64,000 bases of DNA from Lentihominibacter butyricus (GCF_025567305.1 NZ_JAOQJP010000002.1:248001-312000); one strand, 5' to 3'; shown: positions 1-8,015, counted from the first letter of the stretch. The notes: generated from the sequence alone by a model not told the origin. Numbers and translations: made by a program.

Positions 1-626
1 ACCGGCTGTCTGCACTTTACATCTCCTTGCCCTGCATCATCGCCTGTTCCTTCTACTCCTGCCAGGTGCGGGGTGCTGCCGCCGCTGACGTTTCCTACGC
101 CTTTGCCTTTTCCCTTGCCTTTCTTCTTACTGTCGTCGAAGAGGTCGGGGATGAAGATCAGCAGCAGAATGACTGCGGCTGCGGCGATGGCTATGTACCG
201 GCCGGGCGGGTTCTGTATGTAGTTGGCCACGTAGCCCATGTACGGGATCGTGAACGACGGGCGGCCGATCAGGTTGTTGAAGTGCACGGGTGATGCGTCG
301 GGGTATTCGTTGGCATCGCCTTTTGTGTAAAAGTGCTGGCTGGCTTCGTCGATCTCGATGACTCTATGTGTAGCGACCGTGAGGTTTTCGTCGAGGACGA
401 ATGTGATCGGGTCGCCGACTTTGATGTCCTGCGGATCGGCTTTTTTGACGTAAATGAGTGAGCCGGTGTGGTATGTCGGTTCCATCGAGCCGGACAGTAC
501 GCAGTACGGCTGGTATCCTATGAGTCTGACGCCGACGAGCATCACTGCCAGCACGACCATGATCGCGATGAGGATGCCTGACACGATGTTCCAGACTCGT
601 TTTGCTCCTGTTGGTTTTGTTTTCAT
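1..626 (-). CDS. sipW: Signal peptidase I, SipW/ER-archaeal type (3' end cut by window edge)
   Basis: Membrane-bound type I signal peptidase of the SipW/archaeal/ER subfamily, which removes signal peptides on the outer face of the membrane. An N-terminal membrane segment (residues ~14-35) is followed by the SGSMEPT box with catalytic Ser47, and a His (H87 in ATHRV) where bacterial LepB enzymes have Lys. The KGDAN box (102-106) and a second membrane segment (~146-162) follow, then a Lys/Gly-rich tail. No stop is reached before base 1, so the gene is partial. Its ATG overlaps the TGA of the upstream HTH gene by four bases, which implies translational coupling. In Bacilli, SipW-type peptidases process dedicated surface substrates such as TasA; any partner gene here lies outside the window. 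Confidence 0.9.
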   Translation of the reverse strand, partial: MKTKPTGAKRVWNIVSGILIAIMVVLAVMLVGVRLIGYQPYCVLSGSMEPTYHTGSLIYVKKADPQDIKVGDPITFVLDENLTVATHRVIEIDEASQHFYTKGDANEYPDASPVHFNNLIGRPSFTIPYMGYVANYIQNPPGRYIAIAAAAVILLLIFIPDLFDDSKKKGKGKGKGVGNVSGGSTPHLAGVEGTGDDAGQGDVKCRQP

Positions 627-1330
627 TGTTTACTCCTGCAATAGCTGTAGTATGTATTTCTCGAGATGCCTGCCGACCGGCAGAGGTACGATACGCAGCC
701 CTGGAATTCGGCTTTTTCGGATACGTCTCTGATGATCATGCAAAGCTTCTCGGTTCCGATGCTTCCGGGGTTAACGGCTCTGCCTGATGCGCCGGACTTA
801 TCGGTTTTGCCGTTCGGACCGGTTGCGCCATTCGGACCCGGTTTACCATTCGGGTCGGCTGCACCGGATTTGGCGACCCTTGCGGAAGCTCCTGATGCCT
901 CTTCGAGTATATATTTGAGCATCTCGTTTTCGGCGGAGATTCGTTTGATTTCTTTCATCTGGTTTCGACAGATGTCGAGAGCGGACTCCTTGAGTCTGTC
1001 TATTTCGTCATCTATCGCATCATTCTCAATGCGGCGTGCTCCTGCGCTTCCGTACTTCTCGAGCTTGGCCGATCTGACACCGAGAGTTCCGGCTTCGTAT
1101 GACTCTTTCCACCTCGCGCATGCGCGCTCGATCCTCTTGGATCCCAGGGCTTTTACATCAAAACCTGCGTCTCTGAAGATCGCGGTCGGTTTTTTTCCCT
1201 GCATATATTCTTTTATAAATAAAAACTTGAAATCTTTGGAATATGATACGCCTCGTTCATTAACGTCGACTACATAGGGGTTCTTTCGCAACGTGCGGAT
1301 CTCTTCCTCATTAAGGTTTCCTCTGCCCAT
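623..1330 (-). CDS. IS3-OrfA-like helix-turn-helix protein, probable regulator
   Basis: A 235-residue protein. The first ~90 residues (SKDFKFLFIKEYMQGKKPTAIF, split here as SKDFKFLFIKEY and GKKPTAIFRDAG) resemble the HTH of IS3-family OrfA transposases. A predicted coiled coil follows at ~105-145. The last ~40 residues (SYLCRSAGISRNTYY) resemble the N-terminus of IS3 OrfB. No DDE catalytic domain is present and no IS ends are seen, so this looks like a domesticated transposase fragment used as a DNA-binding protein. A Gly/Pro/Asn/Lys-rich collagen-like tract lies at ~152-190. The ribosome site GAGG is 7 nt before the ATG, and an inverted-repeat site ends 21 bp upstream. It heads an operon with the signal peptidase. 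The function is inferred from fold resemblance only. Confidence 0.75.
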   Translation of the reverse strand: MGRGNLNEEEIRTLRKNPYVVDVNERGVSYSKDFKFLFIKEYMQGKKPTAIFRDAGFDVKALGSKRIERACARWKESYEAGTLGVRSAKLEKYGSAGARRIENDAIDDEIDRLKESALDICRNQMKEIKRISAENEMLKYILEEASGASARVAKSGAADPNGKPGPNGATGPNGKTDKSGASGRAVNPGSIGTEKLCMIIRDVSEKAEFQGCVSYLCRSAGISRNTYYSYCRSKQ

Positions 1331-1351
1331 AAATGTTCCTCGCTGACTGAC

Positions 1352-1373
1352 GACAAAATAAGTATTTTGTCAC
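1352..1373 (+). repeat. Left inverted-repeat site of putative invertible promoter
   Basis: Contains the dyad GACAAAATAAGTATTTTGTC (1352-1371) followed by AC. Two 9-bp arms flank an asymmetric 2-bp centre (AG). The reverse complement of the whole 22 bp recurs at 1756-1777. The site lies 21 bp upstream of the HTH gene start. Confidence 0.8.
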
Positions 1374-1417
1374 GAGCAGGCACAGAAGGTCACAGGTACT
1401 GCATTTGTAATATTGCC

Positions 1418-1456
1418 AAAAAACAAAAAACCCCCCGGAACAGGATGGGATTTTGA
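1418..1456 (-). terminator. Terminator-like hairpin inside the putative switch
   Basis: On the minus strand AAAATCCC pairs with GGGGTTTT (one G-T pair) across a short loop, followed by TTGTTTTTT. It lies between the leftward promoter at 1529-1559 and the HTH gene, so in the present orientation it should reduce read-through into that gene. Confidence 0.5.
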
Positions 1457-1528
1457 AAGACTGTACTAATAAAGTATCACCGGAGACTGCTGACCCGGAG
1501 TCTGGTTTACGATTAATTGATTAGGCGA

Positions 1529-1559
1529 ATTATACCAATGGTATTTTTTTGTATTCCAA
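1529..1559 (-). promoter_or_regulatory. Leftward promoter candidate inside the switch
   Basis: Minus-strand TTGGAA (1554-1559), a 19-bp spacer and TATAAT (1529-1534) preceded by TGG, an extended -10. The spacer is long. It faces the HTH gene but a terminator-like hairpin intervenes. Confidence 0.45.
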
Positions 1560-1682
1560 ATAATCGTTTGGATAGAATTCAAACGATCTTATTTATATAT
1601 ATGTAATTTTTCCCATTTTCTCACGACAAATGTGAATTTTCTGTAAATCGGTCAGAAATGTTAAACTTTTTCTCGATTAGTC

Positions 1683-1711
1683 TTGTAAAAAGTCTCCTAC
1701 CATGATAAAAT
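1683..1711 (+). promoter_or_regulatory. Rightward promoter candidate inside the switch
   Basis: TTGTAA, a 17-bp spacer and TAAAAT preceded by TGA (extended -10). It currently reads toward the right inverted repeat and the recombinase 3' end. After inversion it would read directly into the HTH-sipW operon. A second TATAAT is at 1744-1749 without a good -35. Confidence 0.55.
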
Positions 1712-1755
1712 TTCATAACAGCGGATTGGATTTAGTAATTCTATATAATATGTAA

Positions 1756-1777
1756 GTGACAAAATACTTATTTTGTC
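1756..1777 (-). repeat. Right inverted-repeat site of putative invertible promoter
   Basis: Exact reverse complement of the site at 1352-1373, with centre CT instead of AG. Base 1777 is also the last base of the recombinase stop codon, so inversion between the sites would leave the recombinase reading frame intact. Confidence 0.8.
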
Positions 1778-2622
1778 TAGAGCACGAGTTGAAGCCGTGC
1801 TATTTTTTTTACATACTCTGCTTCTGTAGAAATCAGATAAATACGTGTCGTTTCGATACTGCTGTGTCCCATAACATCTGCCAGGCATACTATATCTCTG
1901 CACAGGCTGTAAAAACTCCTCGCAAAAAGATGTCTGAGATTGTGTGGAAAAACTTTTCTGCCCAGAACGCCTGCATGCCGGCAAAGGGCTTTCATGTCGG
2001 CCCATATCTGCTTGCGGCTCAGTGGGCTGCCGTTTTTACTCAAAAAAATCTCTCCTGCTTTTATGCCGAGTTTTCGCATGTATATCCTGAGCTTTTTGCA
2101 AAGTTTGTCCGGTATCAAAATCGTCCGGTGTTTTCCTTTCATTGAAATCTGTGCCCGGCCGCATCTGACTGCCTCGGCGGTTATATGCCGGAGTTCGCTG
2201 ACTCGGATGCCGGTCGCACATATGGTCTCCATCAGCAGCGCGATCCTTTCCTTCCCCATTTTGCGTGCGGTCCGGACCAGCCTGCGGTATTCGTCTTCGG
2301 TGAGTTCTCGCTCGGTTTCTCTGAAAAAACGTTTTTGTAATCTCAGAGACTTCAGGCGCAGCTCGTTCCAGCCTGCAAATCTGAAGTATGCGTTGATCGC
2401 AGCGATCATTGAGTTCACGGTCACCGGCTGTCTGCCGCTTTCCAGCAGACTCTGTTTCCACTCTGCCGCGAGCTCCTGAGTCACTTCACGACCGTCCAGC
2501 CATCTGCAAAATATTTTCACATCATGCAGATACTTTTCGATCGTGCCGTCGCTTCGTTCTTTTTGTCTCAGGAAGGATGCAAATCCCTCTATCGACTCTG
2601 TCGTGATCTTTCGTGTTTCCAT
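1777..2622 (-). CDS. Tyrosine recombinase (XerC/D-like), candidate DNA invertase
   Basis: A 281-residue lambda-integrase-family recombinase that cuts and rejoins DNA through a 3'-phosphotyrosine. An N-terminal SAM-like core-binding domain (~1-90) precedes the catalytic domain. The catalytic set is visible: R140 (ATGIRVSEL), a Lys in MKGKH (~162-164), H227-x-x-R230, H253 (MGHSS) and Y262 (RIYLI). The ribosome site GGAGG is ~7 nt from the ATG. The size is that of the small invertase/Xer-type enzymes rather than of long phage integrases. Its stop codon abuts one of the inverted repeats flanking the presumed switch, which suggests it inverts the neighbouring promoter segment. Resolvase or integrase activity elsewhere cannot be excluded. 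Confidence 0.9.
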   Translation of the reverse strand: METRKITTESIEGFASFLRQKERSDGTIEKYLHDVKIFCRWLDGREVTQELAAEWKQSLLESGRQPVTVNSMIAAINAYFRFAGWNELRLKSLRLQKRFFRETERELTEDEYRRLVRTARKMGKERIALLMETICATGIRVSELRHITAEAVRCGRAQISMKGKHRTILIPDKLCKKLRIYMRKLGIKAGEIFLSKNGSPLSRKQIWADMKALCRHAGVLGRKVFPHNLRHLFARSFYSLCRDIVCLADVMGHSSIETTRIYLISTEAEYVKKIARLQLVL

Positions 2623-2683
2623 TCTGCTTCCTCCAATGTAGTTGACACTCGTATACTATATTCAGTGCCACGAATTCACGATA

Positions 2684-2712
2684 ATTATACAGAACCAGAG
2701 GCATTCCATCTA
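2684..2712 (-). promoter_or_regulatory. Promoter candidate for the tyrosine recombinase
   Basis: Minus-strand TAGATG (2707-2712), 17-bp spacer, TATAAT (2684-2689). The predicted transcript starts about 55 nt upstream of the ATG at 2622. The -35 match is moderate. Confidence 0.5.
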
Positions 2713-2984
2713 TATTTTATTAACTTTTTAGTGTTGTTTTGTGAATTTCACCGTTTGTGAGACATTTTGCTGCAGTTGAAAATTTACATATTTTTCTTCG
2801 CATGTTTATGCAGTTTTCTACAGATTCCGCAGTTTATTTATGCATGTTTATGCATGTGCTTGAAATGTCCGGCACTCCGGCTGCCGCCCGACATCAGCGA
2901 TCCGGGCGGCCGGTGGGAATACCGCAGATCATACGGCAGCCGAGTTGTCTTGAGCCTGAGAACTCTCGGGACTGACGGGCAGCA
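2713..2984. other. Intergenic region with TTTATGCA repeats and a GC-rich hairpin
   Basis: No gene is supported. Three direct copies of TTTATGCA lie at 2805-2812, 2837-2844 and 2847-2854. A perfect 8-bp stem GCCGCCCG/CGGGCGGC (2883-2890 with 2903-2910) lies downstream of the amidohydrolase stop, but no T-run follows it on the minus strand. Confidence 0.5.
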
Positions 2985-4766
2985 TCATTCGAGTCCGGCG
3001 TCGTAAACGATCTCGCCGTCGAAAATCGTCATGGCTGTTTTCGTTGAAAGCATGCTGTCGGTATCATTGAAGATGTTGCGGCTGAACACGTTGATATCAG
3101 CGAGTTTCCCGGGTTCGAGCGTACCGAGACGATCTTCCATCTGCATAAGGTATGCAGGAGTCCTGGTGGAATTCGTGATGGCTTCCGCAACTGTGAATTT
3201 TTCCTGCGGGTTCCATCCCTCTGCCGGAGTATCGTTGCCCATCCGTCTGGTCACCGCTCTGTAGATCGTGTCTACCGGATCGAGGTCGACGATCGGATAA
3301 TCCGTGCCGAATGCCACGACTGCGCCATTTTCCTGCAGGGTCTTGCCCATCCACGAAAGTTTTATGCGGGCGTCGTCCAGCATGAGGAAAGCGGGGTGGA
3401 TGTCGAGTGAATCGATGACGATATGGCTCGGCTGGATGCTGGCCACCGTGTTCGTTGCCGCAAGGCGCGGGATGTCGTCTTCGTGTATGACTTCGATGTG
3501 TTCTATCGCATTGCGGATGTCTTTTTCACCGTACTCGCGGCGCGCCGCTTCGTACGCATCGAGCGCAAGGCGAACCGCCGCATCTCCGCACGCGTGCAGC
3601 CTCATTGCAATACCGTTCTTATAACACTCTCTGCTCTTTTTCATGAGACACTCGGGATCGACCAGCGGCTCTGAACGGAACCCCGGACGATCCTTGTACG
3701 GCTCGACCATATAGCCGGTATAGCCCAGCGGTGTGCCGTCGACGAAGCCCTTGAGACCCATGAATCTCAGCTTGTCAGACGCGTATTCTTTTTTCAGCTC
3801 GAGTGCCTCTCGGATGTCCATTTCCATGTGCGGCGCAAAGAACACGCGCATTTTCAGTTCGCCGCGGTTTTCGAGGCGTCTGCAGGCTTTATGTTTCATG
3901 ATCCGCATGACGTGTACGGCGCCGACCGAAGTGATCCCTTTGCTGTGCGCGACGTCCATGAAAATCTTTATCATTTTTTCCTCAAGTTCCGGAGAAGCGT
4001 CGAGGGCTTTGCGCGTCACCATTTCCATGGCGGGCTGTTCGAGGAAAAATCCGGTCGGCTCGCCGTTTTCGTCTCTTTCGATGATACCGCCCTGTGGAGT
4101 CGGGGTGTCTTTATCGATGCCGCAAAGCTCCATCGTTTTGCTGTTTACCCAAACTGCGTGCAGCTCGTTGTTGAATGCGATGACCGGGCGGTCAGGGAAA
4201 TACTTGTCGAGGGCTTCCTTTGACGGGAGCGCTTCGCCTGGCCATCTGTAGTTGCACCAGCGGAATCCGATCACCCAGTCGGTCGGGAGCGACCTGTCGG
4301 AGTTATGTGACCGCTCAGCCGAGGCACTGCCCTTTTCATAAAAATCGTACAGCATCCGTGCCGCCTCTTCCTGTGAATTCGCCTCGTAAAGGTCCACTGT
4401 CGCTGCATGCATGGAGCCCAGGAACAGGTGGATATGACTGTCGATCAAGCCGGGAGTCACTGTGCGATCACCGAGATCGATGAGCTTGTATGGCGGTTGC
4501 GTGGCTGCGTTTCCGGTTCCTTCTTCAGATTTAACTTCGGATCGGTCGTCAAATCCAGATTCGGGGTGAACCTTTGCTTCGAGGGGAATTTCCGTTTTGA
4601 TGCAAGCTTCGGTTTTAGGGTGGGGGTGTGCAGAAATGCCATTGTACTTATCCGTCTCGCCTCTTACTACTTCCTTTATTTTATTGCCTTCGATCTCGAT
4701 GTAACCTGCAAATGGCTCGCTGCCGATGCTGTCGAAAATGCAGCTGCTTTTCAGTACAATATTCAT
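2985..4766 (-). CDS. YtcJ-like amidohydrolase (amidohydrolase 3 family), paralog 1
   Basis: Metal-dependent hydrolase of the amidohydrolase superfamily (PF07969, YtcJ/LAF-like), 593 residues, predicted cytoplasmic. The first metal motif is DSHIHLF after the GLID turn; FGTDYPI and the C-terminal PGKLADINVF strand complete the composite beta domain. The substrate cannot be read from sequence; family members act on amide or cyclic C-N bonds. It is paralogous to the next gene (5584-7179), but carries an extra ~50 residues at ~42-94, rich in Glu, Lys, Pro and His, and a shorter Ser-rich insert near 145-160, both absent from the paralog. The ribosome site GGAGG is ~7 nt before the ATG. Confidence 0.85.
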   Translation of the reverse strand: MNIVLKSSCIFDSIGSEPFAGYIEIEGNKIKEVVRGETDKYNGISAHPHPKTEACIKTEIPLEAKVHPESGFDDRSEVKSEEGTGNAATQPPYKLIDLGDRTVTPGLIDSHIHLFLGSMHAATVDLYEANSQEEAARMLYDFYEKGSASAERSHNSDRSLPTDWVIGFRWCNYRWPGEALPSKEALDKYFPDRPVIAFNNELHAVWVNSKTMELCGIDKDTPTPQGGIIERDENGEPTGFFLEQPAMEMVTRKALDASPELEEKMIKIFMDVAHSKGITSVGAVHVMRIMKHKACRRLENRGELKMRVFFAPHMEMDIREALELKKEYASDKLRFMGLKGFVDGTPLGYTGYMVEPYKDRPGFRSEPLVDPECLMKKSRECYKNGIAMRLHACGDAAVRLALDAYEAARREYGEKDIRNAIEHIEVIHEDDIPRLAATNTVASIQPSHIVIDSLDIHPAFLMLDDARIKLSWMGKTLQENGAVVAFGTDYPIVDLDPVDTIYRAVTRRMGNDTPAEGWNPQEKFTVAEAITNSTRTPAYLMQMEDRLGTLEPGKLADINVFSRNIFNDTDSMLSTKTAMTIFDGEIVYDAGLE

Positions 4767-4830
4767 ATTTCTCCTCCTTTTCGGGTATGGGGATTTTGGT
4801 TGGTGATTGGTTAGAGTTTGGTTGCTTAGA

Positions 4831-4857
4831 GTTGGTGGTTAGGGTTGGTGGTTAGGG
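4831..4857 (+). repeat. Short G/T-rich tandem repeat upstream of paralog 1
   Basis: TTGGTGGTTAGGG occurs twice in tandem, within a longer stretch (4790-4860) rich in GG and TTGG. Runs of GG could allow G-quadruplex formation on this strand; nothing more can be said. Confidence 0.5.
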
Positions 4858-4980
4858 TCGATGCTTAAGTGGTACAGGCAGCAAGATTGTGAAATCTTCG
4901 GCCCTGCTTTTAAGTGATTTTACTTGGGATTATGCTTTGCCTGGCCAGCCCTGCCGGAGCTGCGCCGGGGTGATCGTTTT

Positions 4981-5234
4981 TTTGTGTAGAAAAGCTTCTT
5001 CTCAAAAATTATTACACTTACGGGGGGCGGGCTTGTGTATGATGCCGGAAATTCAATTTTTATTGCACAACGTTTTGTAATTTTTTGGTATTTTATCGTG
5101 TTTTTGATGCTTTTTTGGCTTATTTAGCTATATCGGGCTGATTTCGTGTGTATAGTGTTATACGGAACACACTATCATACACATTTTTTTAGCCCTTTGT
5201 GTATTTCTGAAAAAAAACGGATATCACTACACAA
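4981..5234. repeat. Motif locus with repeated TTGTGTA: lone copies then two inverted pairs
   Basis: TTTGTGTA at 4981-4988, TTGTGTA at 5033-5039, then TGTGTA 5147-5152 with TACACA 5178-5183 as one inverted pair and TTTGTGTA 5196-5203 with TACACAA 5228-5234 as another. The layout matches loci at 9478, 45451 and 50654, which use other motifs. No coding gene is seen between 4767 and 5583. Confidence 0.55.
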
Positions 5235-5304
5235 GTCGGCAGCCGAGGGCGGCTCAAGATCTGATTTACCGACTCTACCTTTTATCATGACTTTTACATA
5301 TGTA

Positions 5305-5431
5305 TGAAATATCGCAAGCGATATTTCATCATTATCCATATACATAAGCCGGCGTTAGAAAACGCCGGCCTCTTATTCATATGATGCGCGGGCGAATGCC
5401 CGCACTGCTTTTCGGCGCGCTCTGCGCGCCG
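5305..5431. repeat. Cluster of small perfect hairpins
   Basis: Four hairpins in a row: TGAAATATCGC with GCGATATTTCA (5305-5328), GCCGGCGTT with AACGCCGGC (5348-5369), GCGGGC with GCCCGC (5388-5403) and CGGCGCGC with GCGCGCCG (5413-5431). The first belongs to a family also found at 36761 and 51180. They lie 150-280 bp beyond the amidohydrolase stop at 5584, without T-runs. Confidence 0.6.
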
Positions 5432-5583
5432 CAGATACTGCGTGCCGCCGAACGATCGCGTGCAAATCGAATGTCTGCGCTTTACATAACCGGGCGCCGC
5501 CTGATGTCAGGCGCGACCAGACGATCGGCCAGACGATCGCGCGGTGCCTGAAGCTATGCGCTTTACAGCTGCGGTCTACAGAT

Positions 5584-7179
5584 CTACAGCTCGTCGAATA
5601 CCACTTCGCCGTCGAACAGTGTCATCACTGTCTTTACGGACGGGATGTCCTCCTCATTCTCGAAGATGTTCTTGTTGAACACATTGATATCGGCGAGTTT
5701 GCCGACTTCGAGAGTTCCGAGCTTATCTTCCATGCGCATCATGTAAGCCGGGCCCTTTGTGGAGTTTGTGATCGCTTCCGCGATAGTGAATTTTTCCTGC
5801 GGGTTCCAGCCGTCTACCGGCAGATCGTCTTCCATACGTCTCTTGACTGCTCTGTAGATCGTGTCGACAGGGTCGAGCTCTACGATCGGGTAGTCGGTAC
5901 CGAACGCGATCTTTGCGCCGGCTTTTGCGAGAGTCTTGCCAGGCCATGCCAGTTTGATACGTTCAGCGTCGAGCATCTGGAATACAGGATGCTTTTCCAG
6001 CGACTCCATCAGGATGTGGCAAGGCTGGATGCTGGCGATCGTGTTGGTTTCTGCAAATCTGTTCAGATCGTCAGGATGCAGCACTTCGATGTGCTCGATA
6101 GTGTTTCTTACGTCCTTCGGTCCGATCGCTTTCCTTGCGCCTTCGAATGCGTCGAGCGCCATTCTTACCGCGCCGTCGCCGCACGCGTGCAGTCTGAGCG
6201 GGATATCGTGCTCATAGCACTGCTTGCACTTCGCATCGAGCCAGTCTTTGTCTACGAGCGGCTGCGAGCGGAATCCCGGGCGATCCGTGTAAGGCTCTAC
6301 CATGTATCCGGTGTATCCCAGCGGAGTTCCGTCCATGAAGCCCTTGAGGCCGAGGAAACTGAGCCTGTCGGACTTGTACTCTTCCTTGAGCTTGAGAGCC
6401 TCGTCAAAATCCATCTCCATATGAGGAGCAAAGAACACTCTCACTTTGAGCTTGCCCTTTTCTTCAAGTCTTCTGCATGCTTCATTTTTCATGATCTTGA
6501 GCACGTGGACTGCGCCTACCGAAGTAACGCCCTTTGTGTGCGCCATGTTGATGAAGCCTTCGATCAGTTCTTCTTCTTTTTCAGGCGAAAAATCAAGCGC
6601 TCTGTCTGTAGCTAGCTCCATTGCCGGCTGCTCGAGCAGGAATCCTGTAGGTTCGCCGTTCTCGTCTCTTTCGATGATGCCGCCGTCAGGATCTGCTGTG
6701 TCTTTTGTGATGCCGCAGATTTCCAGGGTCTTGCTGTTTACCCAGATGGCATGCAGCTCGTCGTTGAATGCGATCACAGGACGGTCAGGGAAATATTTGT
6801 CAAGTGATGCTTTTGTAGGCAGCTTTTCGTCCGGCCATCTGTAATGCGACCATCTGAAACCGAGCACCCATTCGTCATCACGGTCTTTGTAAAATTCATA
6901 GAGGTTCTTTGCCGCTTCTTCTTCTGTCGCCGTATTGTACAGATCTATAGTAGCGTTGTGCAGTGAACCGAGGAAAAGGTGGATATGGCTGTCGATCAGC
7001 CCTGCAGTTATCGTTCTGTCTCCGCAGTCTCTGAGATCGTATTTTGCCGGATCATTGTATTTGTCCGTCTCACCTTTTGTCACTTCTTTGATCTTGTTGT
7101 CTTCGATTTCTATGTAACCTGCAAAAGGTTTATCTCCGACGCTGTCATAGATACATGTGCTTTTAAGTACCAGATTCAT
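5584..7179 (-). CDS. YtcJ-like amidohydrolase (amidohydrolase 3 family), paralog 2
   Basis: A 531-residue paralog of the preceding gene and close to the usual length for this family. It has the same landmarks: DSHIHLF metal-binding motif, RLHACGDGAVRMALDA, FGTDYPI and the C-terminal GKLADINVF strand. A longer reading frame begins at 7269, but the start at 7179 (MNLVLKS) is preferred. It aligns with the paralog's N-terminus and has a GGGGG ribosome site ~7 nt upstream. A TTTACT-17-TATAGT promoter lies ~118 nt further upstream. The two copies sit head-to-tail with ~815 bp of repeat-rich DNA between them. The substrate is unknown. Confidence 0.85.
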   Translation of the reverse strand: MNLVLKSTCIYDSVGDKPFAGYIEIEDNKIKEVTKGETDKYNDPAKYDLRDCGDRTITAGLIDSHIHLFLGSLHNATIDLYNTATEEEAAKNLYEFYKDRDDEWVLGFRWSHYRWPDEKLPTKASLDKYFPDRPVIAFNDELHAIWVNSKTLEICGITKDTADPDGGIIERDENGEPTGFLLEQPAMELATDRALDFSPEKEEELIEGFINMAHTKGVTSVGAVHVLKIMKNEACRRLEEKGKLKVRVFFAPHMEMDFDEALKLKEEYKSDRLSFLGLKGFMDGTPLGYTGYMVEPYTDRPGFRSQPLVDKDWLDAKCKQCYEHDIPLRLHACGDGAVRMALDAFEGARKAIGPKDVRNTIEHIEVLHPDDLNRFAETNTIASIQPCHILMESLEKHPVFQMLDAERIKLAWPGKTLAKAGAKIAFGTDYPIVELDPVDTIYRAVKRRMEDDLPVDGWNPQEKFTIAEAITNSTKGPAYMMRMEDKLGTLEVGKLADINVFNKNIFENEEDIPSVKTVMTLFDGEVVFDEL

Positions 7180-7303
7180 AATTGTCCCCCTATCTTTCCG
7201 GCGCGGCTGTACCCGGGCTGCGTGTTCGCGCTGCAGCCCGGCAATGCCGGCCATACTTAGTAACTTCAACTGTATTTGATGTTCTAACTCCTTTAGTTAT
7301 ATT

Positions 7304-7332
7304 ACTATACTCCAAATAAAAAAGTGAGTAAA
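7304..7332 (-). promoter_or_regulatory. Promoter for amidohydrolase paralog 2
   Basis: Minus-strand TTTACT (7327-7332), 17-bp spacer, TATAGT (7304-7309), reading toward the ATG at 7179. Confidence 0.55.
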
Positions 7333-7748
7333 TCTCTTAATTGCTAATTCTTTTAATTTTCAGAAAAGAGTTTTGCGTTTTTTGCGCCGGGGTCTCGGGA
7401 GACAGCAACTAAATCTTTTTGACGGTTTGTTTTATGTAAAGGTGCACGAGGCCGGGATGCGGGAGGTTCATGGCGCAGGTTGGTCTGTGTCGGGGTGAGA
7501 GGTACGGCGGNNNNNNNNNNNNNNGGATCGGGGCCGGCGAAGCCGGCCTCTGCCATCCGCGCTGCCCGAAGGGAGCGCGGCAGTGCGGCAGCAGCGCTGA
7601 ATGCCCATAAGCGCGATGCAGACCTGTGACCTGCGCTTTTACATAAAAAACGTGATTAGAAGCGGGACGTGCGCCCTCTCGCCCGAACAGCGGAAGCCAG
7701 TGCCGCAGCGGGCAAAATGTATAAAAATTCAAAATACGCATAAATGGG
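7333..7748. other. Intergenic region with assembly gap
   Basis: A run of 14 N (7511-7524) marks a scaffold join, so sequence may be missing or misjoined here. Just after it is a perfect hairpin GGCCGGC-gaa-GCCGGCC (7532-7548). No gene is supported on either side of the gap. Confidence 0.8.
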
Positions 7749-7777
7749 TTGACATATCTGCCAAAAGCGTGTAGACT
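7749..7777 (+). promoter_or_regulatory. Promoter of the lysine riboswitch-dapA transcript
   Basis: TTGACA (7749-7754), exactly 17 bp, TAGACT (7772-7777). Transcription would begin just before the riboswitch P1 stem at 7791. Confidence 0.8.
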
Positions 7778-7790
7778 GTAAAACAAAGTT

Positions 7791-7948
7791 GATAGAGGTG
7801 CGGTAGATATCAGTAATCGAACGGAGGCGGCAGCCGGTGAAGTCGATGAAAGGAGATACCGCCGAAGGATCCGGTCAGGCATGACGGATTTCTGGGATAT
7901 GATAAAAGATATCATATACTCCTGCTCATAACGGGCAGAGGCGCTATC
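7791..7948 (+). ncRNA. Lysine riboswitch (L box)
   Basis: Conserved L-box segments appear in order: GATAGAGGTGCGG opening P1, AGTAATCGAACGGAGG, GTCGATGAAAGGAGA then ACCGCCGAAGG, GCTCATAACGGGCAGAGG and GCGCTATC closing P1. The lysine-sensing aptamer controls transcription of lysine biosynthesis and transport genes, which fits the downstream dapA. A terminator hairpin follows 27 nt after P1, so lysine binding should cause premature termination. Confidence 0.93.
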
Positions 7949-7974
7949 GATCCAGCAATGTTTGAAGTTTACTT

Positions 7975-8001
7975 GTTGCATCGATAGGATGCAACTTTTT
8001 T
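7975..8001 (+). terminator. Riboswitch expression-platform terminator
   Basis: GTTGCATC pairs with GATGCAAC around a 5-nt loop, followed by six T. It sits between the L-box aptamer and dapA and is the expected lysine-dependent terminator. Confidence 0.85.
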
Positions 8002-8015
8002 ATTGTATAGGAAAC

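Larger units (their letters stand above)
1374..1755. other. Putative invertible promoter segment (382 bp, non-coding)
   Basis: AT-rich DNA without a credible gene, bounded by two perfect 22-bp inverted copies of a dyad site and adjacent to a tyrosine recombinase gene. It contains a rightward sigma-A-like promoter (1683-1711), a weaker leftward one (1529-1559), a leftward terminator-like hairpin (1418-1456) and an 8-bp stem (1563-1570 with 1580-1587). Inversion would point the rightward promoter into the HTH-sipW operon without a terminator in between. As assembled, it points into the 3' end of the recombinase gene, which suggests the OFF state. Inversion is inferred, not observed. Confidence 0.65.

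Noticed and set aside
623..1330. Complete IS3-family insertion sequence
   Set aside because: No OrfB catalytic domain, no terminal inverted repeats and no target duplication; only OrfA-like and short OrfB-like pieces are present, and the gene is coupled to sipW.
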